From contig NZ_AEEC02000004.1 of NCBI RefSeq assembly GCF_000300975.2, positions 152,063 through 216,062 on the forward strand: a stretch of 64,000 bases of DNA. The letters run 5' to 3'. Source of the stretch: Herbaspirillum frisingense GSF30. Lineage in GTDB: Bacteria; Pseudomonadota; Gammaproteobacteria; Burkholderiales; Burkholderiaceae_D. A program made the translations under genes and the position numbers. Position 1 is the stretch's first letter, and each line of letters begins with the position of its first letter. Shown piece after piece: positions 13,144 through 21,317 of this stretch. The notes below the pieces were generated by a model that saw only the letters and a list, made by a program, of their open reading frames with translations, was not told where the DNA came from and did no database searches.

Positions 13144-14106
13144 TCAGGGGGGCAGCACCTTGCGCAGCATTGCTGCCAGTTCGGGCGGGGAAAACTTGGC
13201 GACATAACCATCGGCGCCCACCGAACGCACATGGTCTTCGTTGGCTGAACCGGTCAGCGAGGAGTGGATCACCACCGGCAATTGCTTGTATCGGTCCGAG
13301 GCCTTGATCTTGCGGGTCAGGGTGAAGCCATCCATTTCCGGCATTTCGAGGTCGGTCAGCACCATGGCGACCTTGTCGGTCAGCGGCTTGCCTTCCTGTT
13401 CAGCTGCTTGCGACAGTTCCTGAAGTTTCTTCCAGGCCTGGAGGCCATCGGTAGTCATCACGTAGGGCAGGTTCAGGTCCTTCAGGCATTGCTCGATCAG
13501 GGCACGTGCCATGCGCGAATCGTCGGCGGCCAGGATCACCGAGCCAGGCTTGAGCCGGAACTCGTTGCTGCCCGGCGACGGGCTCTGCACCTGTTCCTTC
13601 ACCGGCGAGACCATGTTCAGGATATGTTCCACGTCCAGCACCTGGACCAGCCGGCCACCATCGAGCGCCGAATCAAGGCGGGCGATGCTGGTCACCAGGC
13701 TGCCCGGCGAATGCGAATCGGCCGGCAGTACCTGGCTCCAGTCCAGGCGCACGATCTCTTCCACCGACTCCACCGCAAAAGCCTGGGTATGGCGGGCGAA
13801 TTCGGTGATCAGCAGGATGTTCATGCCATGACCAGCCTTGCAACCGGCCACCGCCGGCAGGTCCACCACCGACATCACCTGGCCGCGGATGTTGACCATC
13901 CCCAGCATCGGCGAGCGCATGCCGGCCGCAGCGGTGATGTCCATCATGGGAACGATCTCGCGGATCTTGAAGACGTTGATGCCATACAGCTCACCCGGCT
14001 TGTCGGTGGAACCATCAGGGGTTCCCAGACGGAACAGCAGCAGTTCGAACTTGTTGCTGGAGGTCAGGTTGGTGCGTTCGTCGATTTCTTTTTGAAAGGC
14101 GTCCAT
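13144..14106 (-). CDS. cheV: Chemotaxis coupling protein CheV (CheW-REC)
   Basis: A 320-residue protein with GAGGA just before the ATG. The N-terminal CheW-like domain (about 15-165) shows YGINVFKIREIVP, GMVNIRGQ and VVDLP. The C-terminal receiver (about 190-318) has AADDSRMAR, the acceptor Asp in VLTDLEMPEMDGF, and the conserved Lys near the end. CheV couples receptors to CheA and its receiver tunes adaptation. It follows the chemoreceptor gene by only 15 bases and shares its promoter, so the two form a receptor-coupler pair. A strong hairpin follows the gene. Confidence 0.93.
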   Translation of the reverse strand: MDAFQKEIDERTNLTSSNKFELLLFRLGTPDGSTDKPGELYGINVFKIREIVPMMDITAAAGMRSPMLGMVNIRGQVMSVVDLPAVAGCKAGHGMNILLITEFARHTQAFAVESVEEIVRLDWSQVLPADSHSPGSLVTSIARLDSALDGGRLVQVLDVEHILNMVSPVKEQVQSPSPGSNEFRLKPGSVILAADDSRMARALIEQCLKDLNLPYVMTTDGLQAWKKLQELSQAAEQEGKPLTDKVAMVLTDLEMPEMDGFTLTRKIKASDRYKQLPVVIHSSLTGSANEDHVRSVGADGYVAKFSPPELAAMLRKVLPP

Positions 14107-14121
14107 TGTCGTCCTCGGGGA

Positions 14122-15858
14122 TCAGAATTGTTCCCAGTCGCCGTTGTCGGCGGCATGGTCATGGCTGCTTTTGGTAGCGGCCGGGCGGGTCGGTGCAGCC
14201 GGCTGGGCGATGCTGCGGGCGCGGGCCTGGGCCACCGCCGGGCGCGCCGGGGTGATGTCGCGCACCACCGGTGCGGCTGCGGTCTGCATCATGGGCGCCG
14301 GCACATGGCTGCTGTCGAGGCGGAACACGCCAACGGTCTGGCTCAGTCGTGTCGCCTGTTCCTGCAGGGCCTTGGCGGCGGCAGCAGCCTGTTCCACCAG
14401 GGCGGCATTCTGCTGGGTGTTTTCGTCCATCTGCACCACGGCATTGTTGATCTGTTCGATCCCTTGCGACTGCTCGGCGCCGGCAGCGGTGATCTCGGCC
14501 ACGATGTCGGAGACGCGCTTGACGCTGGCGACCACCTCGTTCATGGTCTGGCCGGCTTCGTGGACCAGCTTGCTGCCAGTGTCCACCTTGGTCACGGAGT
14601 CGTCGATGAGACCCTTGATTTCATGGGCAGCGGCAGCGCTGCGCTGGGCCAGCGAACGCACTTCCGAGGCCACCACTGCGAAGCCGCGTCCCTGTTCACC
14701 GGCACGGGCAGCTTCCACGGCGGCGTTCAGGGCCAGGATGTTGGTCTGGAAGGCGATGCCGTCGATCACGCCGATGATGTCGACGATCTTGCGCGAGGAT
14801 TCGTTGATGGCGCCCATGGTATCAACCACCTTGCCGACCACCTGGCCGCCACTCTGGGCGATCTCGGACGCGGATACGGCAAGCTGGTTGGCCTGGCGGG
14901 CGTTGTCGGAGTTCTGGCGCACGGTGGAGGTCAGTTCTTCCATGGCCGAGGCGGTTTCTTCGAGCGCGCCGGCCTGTTGTTCGGTGCGGGAGGACAGGTC
15001 CATGTTGCCGGTCGCGATCTCGGCCGAGGCAGTAGAGATGGTGTCGGTACCCTGGCGCACTTCACGCACGATGTTCAGGAGGTTGCCGTTCATCTGCTTG
15101 AGCGCGTCCAGCAGCTGGCCGGTCTCGTCGCGATGGGCGCTGGGGATGTCGGCGGTCAGGTCACCTTCGGCTACCTGGCGGGCAATGGCGACCGCATTGG
15201 TCAGCGGACGGGCCACCAGACGGGCGATCCACCACGAGAGAATCATCGACAAGGTGATGCATGCAACGACCAGGACGATGATGGCCAGACGTGCCTGTTC
15301 ATAGACCTGGGTGGCAGTGGCATCGGAGACGGCAGCTCCCTTGCTGTTGACTTCGGAGAGTTCGCTGATCTGCTCCTGCAGCTTGCGATAGACCGGGGTG
15401 GAGGCGCTGTTGAGCAGGGCGTGTCCAGCCTGCTTCTGGCCCTCCTGGAACAGGGCGGAAATGCGGTCATGCAGTTGTTTGTATTCGGCTACGTTGCGCT
15501 GGATTTCCGGATACAGCTCCTTTTCACGGGGCTCGGAAACCAGCTTGCCGTATTCCGTCACTTCCTTCATCAGCATGTCCATCTGCTTGTCGGCGCGCTC
15601 ACGTGAGGCCTGCTCTTCCTTCTTGTCGTCGGCCAGCAGCTGCTGCATGTCGAAGCTGCGCGAGCGGGCCAGTGCCAGGCTGATCTTGGACAGCGTGCTC
15701 ATGCTGGGCAGCCAGTTGCGGGCGATGTCGGTGGAACTCTGGTTGACCTGCCCCAGTTGTGCAATGGCGAAGCCGCCCAGCCCTACGATGAACACCAGCA
15801 CCACCAGGAAGGCAGCGTTGAGCTTGTGGGCGATTTTCAGATCGTAGAACCATTTCAT
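14122..15858 (-). CDS. Transmembrane methyl-accepting chemotaxis protein (4HB-type)
   Basis: A 578-residue receptor with AGGAG before the ATG. Membrane helix 1 (about 12-34) leads to a periplasmic four-helix-bundle sensor (about 35-190), then membrane helix 2 (about 190-212), HAMP (about 213-268) and the signalling hairpin with tip [19 protein letters not shown]. The C-terminus ends in DWEQF, an xWxxF pentapeptide of the kind that tethers CheR/CheB in high-abundance receptors. The ligand is unknown. It is co-transcribed with cheV. The promoter at 15913-15941 includes the shared AT-rich 13-mer. Confidence 0.92.
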   Translation of the reverse strand: MKWFYDLKIAHKLNAAFLVVLVFIVGLGGFAIAQLGQVNQSSTDIARNWLPSMSTLSKISLALARSRSFDMQQLLADDKKEEQASRERADKQMDMLMKEVTEYGKLVSEPREKELYPEIQRNVAEYKQLHDRISALFQEGQKQAGHALLNSASTPVYRKLQEQISELSEVNSKGAAVSDATATQVYEQARLAIIVLVVACITLSMILSWWIARLVARPLTNAVAIARQVAEGDLTADIPSAHRDETGQLLDALKQMNGNLLNIVREVRQGTDTISTASAEIATGNMDLSSRTEQQAGALEETASAMEELTSTVRQNSDNARQANQLAVSASEIAQSGGQVVGKVVDTMGAINESSRKIVDIIGVIDGIAFQTNILALNAAVEAARAGEQGRGFAVVASEVRSLAQRSAAAAHEIKGLIDDSVTKVDTGSKLVHEAGQTMNEVVASVKRVSDIVAEITAAGAEQSQGIEQINNAVVQMDENTQQNAALVEQAAAAAKALQEQATRLSQTVGVFRLDSSHVPAPMMQTAAAPVVRDITPARPAVAQARARSIAQPAAPTRPAATKSSHDHAADNGDWEQF

Positions 15859-15912
15859 GATGACAACTCCTGATAGGTGCGCTATTCGGATGTGTGAGTG
15901 CGCTCAGGGACC

Positions 15913-15941
15913 ATCATAGGGACTACAAACAAATAAATCAA
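15913..15941 (-). promoter_or_regulatory. Sigma70-type promoter of the chemoreceptor-cheV operon
   Basis: On the - strand TTGATT (15941-15936) is followed by a 17-base spacer and TATGAT (15918-15913), which predicts a transcript start about 48 bases before the ATG at 15858. The -35 hexamer lies inside the shared 13-mer ATTTGATTTATTT, whose second half forms the start of the spacer. Confidence 0.6.
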
Positions 15942-15970
15942 ATAAAACAAATTAAGCAGTTGTTTTATTT
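15940..15970. repeat. AT-rich inverted repeat between hybrid kinase stop and receptor promoter
   Basis: AAATAAAACAA (15940-15950) and TTGTTTTATTT (15960-15970) are exact reverse complements with a nine-base gap. It begins three bases after the stop of the hybrid kinase gene and abuts the -35 of the next promoter, so it could be a weak terminator, an operator, or both. Confidence 0.45.
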
Positions 15971-15972
15971 TC

Positions 15973-18285
15973 TTAGGGATTTTCCTGATTCGGGGATTTT
16001 CCAGCGTGGGGGTTTTGCTGCAGCCATTTTTCGACGGTATTCATCAAGCCCACCTGGGTGAAGGGCTTGCTGAGGTAATCGTCCATGCCGGCGTCCAGGC
16101 AGCGCTGGCGATCACCTTCGATGGCGCTGGCCGTGAGGGCGACGATGGGGGTGCGCGGGCGACTCTGGGCCTGTTCGATGGCGCGGATTTCGGCGGTGGC
16201 CTGGTAGCCATCCATGACAGGCATCATGCAGTCCATGAGCACCAGGTCGTACTGGCCGTGGCGTATGGCGTCGACCGCCAGCAGACCGTTTTCCACTTCC
16301 TGCAGGACACAGCCGCGACGCGCCAGCAGGATGCGCAGCAGCTGGCGGTTGATGTCGGTATCTTCGGCCACCAGGATGCGGGCCCCGTTCATCACCGTCG
16401 GGAGGCTGGCAGGGGCGGCGGTGGGCGCCTCCTGCACCGGGCTCTGCGCACTGAGTGACGCGGCCGGCGCTTGCTCCGCTTGCACGGTAGAAGCCGTCAG
16501 TACCGGGGATGGCGAGGGTGAGCCGGTGCCGGGCAGCGGCTGCGCGCCTTCGGCGCAGAGGATATCGAAGCTGAAGCGGGTCGACTGGCCCGGTACGCTC
16601 TGGCAGGCGATCTTTCCACCCATCAATTCCACCAGATTCTTGCTGATTGCCAGGCCCAGCCCGGTGCCGCCGAAGCGGCGCGAAATCGTGTTGTCGGCCT
16701 GGGTGAATGGCTGGAACAGTTGCGCCAGGGCTTCCGGTGTGATGCCGATGCCGCTGTCGGCAACGGCAAAGAACAGCCGCCAGCGGTTGAGCCCCGATTC
16801 TTCCTTTCGTGCCGACATGCTCAGGCGCACGTGCCCGGCCGGGGTGAACTTGATGGCGTTGCTCAGCAGGTTGCCCAGCACCTGTTTCAGGCGTGAGGGA
16901 TCGCCCACCAGGCACAGGCTTTCGTCGCAGTCGATGCGCAGGTCGAACTCCACCGCCCGGTTGTGGATCGAGGGCCGATACAGCTCGACCACATCGCGCG
17001 CCAGGCGGGCCGGATGGAAGGCCACCTCTTCCAGGTCCAGCTTGCCGGATTCGATCTTGGAAAAGTCCAGGATGTCGTTGATGATGCGCACCAGGCCGCC
17101 GCTGGCGTTGTGGATGCTGTCGGCATAGTGGCGCTGCTTGCTGGACAGGCCCGATTCCATCAGCAGTTCGGACAGGCCCAGGATGCCATTCATGGGTGTG
17201 CGGATTTCATGGCTGACCATGGCCAGGAAGCGTGACTTGGCCTCGTTGGCGCTGTCGGCTTCTTCCTTCAACTGCATGGCCAGGGCGGCGTCCTGCTCGC
17301 GGCGCTGGGCCTGGCGCAAGGCCACGGCGAAACCACCGATCAGGCCGACCAGGCTGATGGCCGCCACCAGCATGAGCGGGTACATGGATTCCAGCCATTC
17401 GCCGAAATAGACCTTGTCGGTGACGCCGATCTCCAGAAACATCGGCGCATTGCGCACCGGGCGATGGATGCCCAGCCAGTGTGCCTGCATGAAATAGTAG
17501 GGGGCGCGGCCATCCTGATTGGCGGGGCGCTGCGGATGCAGTTCAGCCAGCGGCGTGATGTCGCGCTCGGCATCGGTGTCGTGGACCAGGGCGGTGCTGA
17601 TCAGGGCTTTTTCGTCCTGTCGCGAGAGCAGGATGGAAAACGGCTTGTCCTTGGTGACGGCACTGAAGAAGTCTTCAAAGAAGGCGCAGGGCAGGGCCAC
17701 CACCACGATGGCCAGCATGCGGCCCTGGCGATCATTGATGCGCCGGCTCAGGTAGAAGGTCGGCACGCCGGCGGCACGTGAATTGACGGTTTCTCCGAGG
17801 AAATCTTCGGTTGAGGCCGATTTGCTGTGGTGCAGATAGTAGTCGCGGTCGCTCAGGTCCAGCGGTGGCGCCGGATGGACACGCGAGAGGGCGATGATGC
17901 GACCGTCGGCGTTGCTGATGCCGACGCCGGAAATGAAGGGCAGTCCGCGGATCTTCTCGCGCAGCGCCTGCGAAAAATCGGCACTGCCGACGTGCTGGCG
18001 GAGTTGCAGCTCGTCATCGATGTTGGCCGCTTCGATGTCGTACTGGATGCTGTCGATCACCAGACGCGCCGAGGACATGGTCTGGGCCGTGCTTTCTGCC
18101 AGCACGGTGGAGAGGGTGGACAGATCGTTGCGCCAGTCGTTGAGACTGGCCCGATACAGCAATGCGCCTGAGACGATGAGAGTGGTCATCAGCAGGCCCA
18201 GCAGCAGTACGCCCAGCGTGACCGCGGAGCGGCGGATGCGGGGCCGCAGCGGCGCGGTGCGGGGGGCAGGCAGGGGCTGGCTCAT
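15973..18285 (-). CDS. Cache-domain hybrid sensor histidine kinase (HK-REC)
   Basis: A 770-residue protein. Membrane helix 1 (about 22-46) is followed by a periplasmic double-Cache-like sensor (about 47-305, with [16 protein letters not shown]), membrane helix 2 (about 310-330) and a short coiled coil. HisKA carries [12 protein letters not shown]; HATPase carries DSGIGI and [10 protein letters not shown]; a C-terminal receiver has VAEDTDIN, the Asp in [13 protein letters not shown], and SKPF. It lacks its own HPt domain, and a stand-alone HPt gene lies 47 bases upstream, so phosphate probably passes from this receiver to that HPt. It is the last gene of the four-gene phosphorelay operon starting at 21079. 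Confidence 0.88.
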   Translation of the reverse strand: MSQPLPAPRTAPLRPRIRRSAVTLGVLLLGLLMTTLIVSGALLYRASLNDWRNDLSTLSTVLAESTAQTMSSARLVIDSIQYDIEAANIDDELQLRQHVGSADFSQALREKIRGLPFISGVGISNADGRIIALSRVHPAPPLDLSDRDYYLHHSKSASTEDFLGETVNSRAAGVPTFYLSRRINDRQGRMLAIVVVALPCAFFEDFFSAVTKDKPFSILLSRQDEKALISTALVHDTDAERDITPLAELHPQRPANQDGRAPYYFMQAHWLGIHRPVRNAPMFLEIGVTDKVYFGEWLESMYPLMLVAAISLVGLIGGFAVALRQAQRREQDAALAMQLKEEADSANEAKSRFLAMVSHEIRTPMNGILGLSELLMESGLSSKQRHYADSIHNASGGLVRIINDILDFSKIESGKLDLEEVAFHPARLARDVVELYRPSIHNRAVEFDLRIDCDESLCLVGDPSRLKQVLGNLLSNAIKFTPAGHVRLSMSARKEESGLNRWRLFFAVADSGIGITPEALAQLFQPFTQADNTISRRFGGTGLGLAISKNLVELMGGKIACQSVPGQSTRFSFDILCAEGAQPLPGTGSPSPSPVLTASTVQAEQAPAASLSAQSPVQEAPTAAPASLPTVMNGARILVAEDTDINRQLLRILLARRGCVLQEVENGLLAVDAIRHGQYDLVLMDCMMPVMDGYQATAEIRAIEQAQSRPRTPIVALTASAIEGDRQRCLDAGMDDYLSKPFTQVGLMNTVEKWLQQNPHAGKSPNQENP

Positions 18286-18332
18286 GTCGTGCAGGCAGGT
18301 ACGGCGTGGGTGGGGTTGGATGCAGGCCCGAT

Positions 18333-18728
18333 TCAGGCAGACATGGGCGCGTGGGCGTAGCGCCGGATCTCATCCAGTACCAGCCCGAAGCTGACCTGCA
18401 GCTGCACCAGTTCTTCGGGGCGTGGCGTCTGGCCCTGGCGGCCGGCCTGTTCTGTCTGCAGCAGCAGGGCGGTCAGTACACGGGCGTTGAACAGGGCGCA
18501 CATGCCCTTGAGGGTGTGGCTCTCGTGGCGGGCGGCGTCGGCATTGCCGGCCAGGGTCGCCTGTTCCAGTCGCGAAAAGATGTCAGGCGCGCTGTCCACG
18601 AAGGTGCGTGCCAGCGCCGCGACGGTGCGCGCATCGCCGCCTACGGCCTCCAGCAGATCGCTGGGATCGATATGAAGATAGTCGCTCGCTGACTGGCCCG
18701 GATGCACGGTTCCCCCCTGTGTTTTCAT
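18333..18728 (-). CDS. Stand-alone histidine phosphotransfer (HPt) protein
   Basis: A 131-residue soluble helical protein with the HPt signature [15 protein letters not shown], where the His is the phosphate carrier and the following Lys-Gly is typical. No other domain is present. It lies 15 bases downstream of a Cache kinase without a receiver and just upstream of a hybrid kinase with a receiver but no HPt. It is the missing link needed to move phosphate from the hybrid kinase receiver to the HTH-receiver protein encoded first in the operon. Confidence 0.85.
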   Translation of the reverse strand: MKTQGGTVHPGQSASDYLHIDPSDLLEAVGGDARTVAALARTFVDSAPDIFSRLEQATLAGNADAARHESHTLKGMCALFNARVLTALLLQTEQAGRQGQTPRPEELVQLQVSFGLVLDEIRRYAHAPMSA

Positions 18729-18743
18729 TTCTTTGCCGCCGTT

Positions 18744-20414
18744 TTACTTCGGCTCTTCTATTGGCAATGTGAAGCTGAAAGTCGATCCCTGATGTTGTTT
18801 GGACTGTAACACGAGTTTACCCCCCATGAGCGTCACCAGACGCTGGGCAATGGTCAGTCCGAGACCGGCGCCATCCCTGGAACGGCGCACGCTGTCGTCG
18901 GCCTGGGTGAACTTCTCGAAGATGGTCTCCAGTTGCGCGGGTGGAATGCCGATGCCGGTGTCCTTGATATGGATGTCGAGCTGGTCGGCAGCACTGCGCT
19001 CGACCTCGACCATGATGCGGCCTGTGTCGGTATAGCGCACGGCGTTGCCGATCAGGTTTTCCAGCACGCGCAGCACCTTGCGCTGGTCGCATACCAGCAG
19101 CTGCGGGACGTCGTCTGCGATGCGGCATTCCAGCAGCACACCCTTGTCGCGGGCAGCCGCATAGTGGCGGGCGATGGCCTGCCCGACCAGTTCGCGCAGG
19201 TTTTCCGGTGCCATGTGAACGGTCACGCGGCGGTCTTCCAGTTCGGTCACCTCCAGGATGGCATTGACCAGGTCCAGCAGGCGATTACCACTGTCGTGGA
19301 TGGCCGTGGCGTACTGCGCCAGGGGCGACTCCCCCAGCTCCTCGCGCAAGGCGTCGGAATAGCCGAGCACGCCGTTGAGCGGGGTGCGGAACTCATGCGA
19401 CATGTTGGACAGGAAGCGCGACTTGGCCTGGTTGGCCTGCATGGCGTCCTGGCGGCTGCGTTGCAGCGAGCCGGCCATCCAGATCAGTACCGCATTGAAT
19501 ACCAGCACCGCCAGCGTGATCAGGGTCGCCAGCGTGAGGGTACGGTTGCGTTCGCGGTAGTAGGGGGCCAGGCGTTCTTCGATGTCGATGCCCACCGAGG
19601 CGTAGAGCGGGTAGTCGCGCAACTTCTGGAAGGCGTAGATGCGCTCGCGGCCGTCGACCCGGCTGGCGGCTTCCACCACGCCGCTGCCCTGGGCCAGCAT
19701 GGCAGCGTAGACCTTGCCGCCGCGCACCTGCTCGCCCATGGCGTCCATGTCGCCGGTGCGGCGCACCCGTGCCACGCCATCGGCACCGACCAGGGTGATC
19801 ACGCCGTGATGGCCGACATCGATCTGGTGGTACAGGCTGGTAAAGTATTGCGGGTCCATCGAGACCACCACGACGCCGCCGAAGCCGCCGTCGGGGCGGT
19901 TGATGCGTCGCGTGAGCTGCAGCGACCATTTCTTGGAGACGCGGCCCAGTACCGGGGTACTGATGAAAAGCTTGTCTTCACCGCCATGCATGTGAACCTG
20001 GATGTGTTCGCGGTCGGACAGGTTCAGGGGTGTGAAGGGCTTGCTGGAGAGCACCACGTCACCGTTGCGGTCGACGATGGTGAAGAGGTTGTAGACGTTG
20101 CGTGCCACCAGGCCATTGTCGATCTCGTTGGCCAGGTCCAGTGCCGGGCCGCGTTCACCATAGCGGTAACGCAGGTAGACGGCAGCCTGGTCGGCTGCTT
20201 CGATGGTGCGGTAGGCATGTTCCAGGAACAGCCGCGAGAGCGACTGGGCATCGCGACGGGCGTCCTGCAGGTGGTTTTCGCGGCTGCTCTGCAGCTCCTT
20301 GAGCGCTCCAAGCCACAGACCGCAGATCAGCAGCAGGGAAAACAGCCCCAGCGCCAGGCGCAGATCGATGCGCGCAAACCGGAGGGGCAAGAGAGAGGTT
20401 TTCCGGTCATCCAT
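18744..20414 (-). CDS. Cache-domain sensor histidine kinase
   Basis: About 556 residues from the ATG at 20414 (MDDRKTS); a start at 20474 would overlap the upstream gene more deeply. Membrane helix 1 (about 20-38) and helix 2 (about 290-312) bracket a periplasmic double-Cache sensor that includes FTIVDRNGDVVLSS and SDREHIQ, a pattern found in dCache_1 domains. HisKA carries NMSHEFRTPLNGV; HATPase carries DTGIGIPP and a G2 box DGAGLGLTI. There is no receiver domain. It overlaps the end of the HTH-receiver gene and precedes the HPt gene, so it is co-expressed with a second kinase, giving two sensory inputs to one relay. Confidence 0.88.
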   Translation of the reverse strand: MDDRKTSLLPLRFARIDLRLALGLFSLLLICGLWLGALKELQSSRENHLQDARRDAQSLSRLFLEHAYRTIEAADQAAVYLRYRYGERGPALDLANEIDNGLVARNVYNLFTIVDRNGDVVLSSKPFTPLNLSDREHIQVHMHGGEDKLFISTPVLGRVSKKWSLQLTRRINRPDGGFGGVVVVSMDPQYFTSLYHQIDVGHHGVITLVGADGVARVRRTGDMDAMGEQVRGGKVYAAMLAQGSGVVEAASRVDGRERIYAFQKLRDYPLYASVGIDIEERLAPYYRERNRTLTLATLITLAVLVFNAVLIWMAGSLQRSRQDAMQANQAKSRFLSNMSHEFRTPLNGVLGYSDALREELGESPLAQYATAIHDSGNRLLDLVNAILEVTELEDRRVTVHMAPENLRELVGQAIARHYAAARDKGVLLECRIADDVPQLLVCDQRKVLRVLENLIGNAVRYTDTGRIMVEVERSAADQLDIHIKDTGIGIPPAQLETIFEKFTQADDSVRRSRDGAGLGLTIAQRLVTLMGGKLVLQSKQHQGSTFSFTLPIEEPK

Positions 20415-20443
20415 GGCGCTGCTGGCCTTTCCAGTGGTAGTCC

Positions 20444-21079
20444 CTAGCGGGACTCGCGCTCCCTGCGTGCACAACAGGCCCGCATGTAGCCGCGTAATTC
20501 ATCAAAATTGACCGGTTTGGGGAAGAACACCACCCCTGCCGGAATACCGCCACGCTGCGCCATCTCGTCCTGATCCAGGCTGCTGACGATGGCGATGCTC
20601 ACATCGCGCAGTTGTGGATCGTTGAGGATGGTCTTGACCACTTCGTAGCCGTCCATGCCTTCCATCACGATATCGGCCAGCACCACGTCGGGTTTGCTGC
20701 GCGCGATCTCCAGCAATGCCTTGTAACCGTTGTCGCAATAGACCAGATCCAGCGGCAGCCCCCAGGAACCGAGCGCGCTTGCATACAGCTCGCGTTGCAG
20801 GCGGTTGTCCTCGATCACCAGTACAGCGGTGCGGCCATTGCCAGGGCGCGGTGCCGGCGCGTTGCGACTGTACTCGGCAGCGTCGCCGGAGCTACCCGGC
20901 GTGGCCTTGTAGGCATGCACGGCAGCCAGCGGAATGCGACGGTGACCGCCCTTGGTCTTCCAGGCTTCGATGATGCCGGCCTCGACCAGTTGCTGAACGG
21001 AGGACACCGAAATGCCCAGGATATGGGCCGCTTCCTGCGTGGTGCAGACCTCGGAGCTGATTGTCTTTGCGGTTTTCAT
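20444..21079 (-). CDS. Excisionase-type HTH plus receiver-domain response regulator
   Basis: About 211 residues from the ATG at 21079; the frame is open further upstream but that part is low-complexity and overlaps the promoter. Residues about 8-60 form an excisionase/MerR-type winged HTH (TTQEAAHILGISVSSVQQLVE...GGHRRIP). A linker leads to a C-terminal receiver with VIEDN, the acceptor Asp in VVLADIVMEGMDGYE, and FPKPV. The order (DNA-binding domain first, receiver last) and the HTH type are unusual among response regulators. It is the only DNA-binding output in this operon and therefore the likely end point of the relay. The -10 box lies so close to the ATG that the mRNA may be leaderless. 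Confidence 0.85.
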   Translation of the reverse strand: MKTAKTISSEVCTTQEAAHILGISVSSVQQLVEAGIIEAWKTKGGHRRIPLAAVHAYKATPGSSGDAAEYSRNAPAPRPGNGRTAVLVIEDNRLQRELYASALGSWGLPLDLVYCDNGYKALLEIARSKPDVVLADIVMEGMDGYEVVKTILNDPQLRDVSIAIVSSLDQDEMAQRGGIPAGVVFFPKPVNFDELRGYMRACCARRERESR

Positions 21080-21085
21080 AAATCC

Positions 21086-21114
21086 ATTATCGGTATTTTG
21101 CACAAATAAATCAA
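21086..21114 (-). promoter_or_regulatory. Promoter of the phosphorelay operon, possibly leaderless
   Basis: On the - strand TTGATT (21114-21109), a 17-base spacer and GATAAT (21091-21086) form a good sigma70 promoter. The predicted start falls at or next to the A of the ATG at 21079. The shared 13-mer ATTTGATTTATTT covers the -35, and CAAAT...ATTTG (21103-21119) makes it part of a short inverted repeat. Confidence 0.55.
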
Positions 21115-21317
21115 ATTTGTTAGATAAAATTTGAATTCGGTATAATCGGTTTTCGACGAAAAGCAACAGTGATGCCGCGCAGTCGGCTTTGGCGGCCGCA
21201 TCAAGCAGGGAATTTCGTGAGTTCGTCAGATTTTGTGTATTTTGCCTGCTTTTGGGCAATCCAGCACAAGTTATCGGCCGGCGGGAGTTTCCCCGAACGA
21301 TACTGGGCCAGCAGGCC

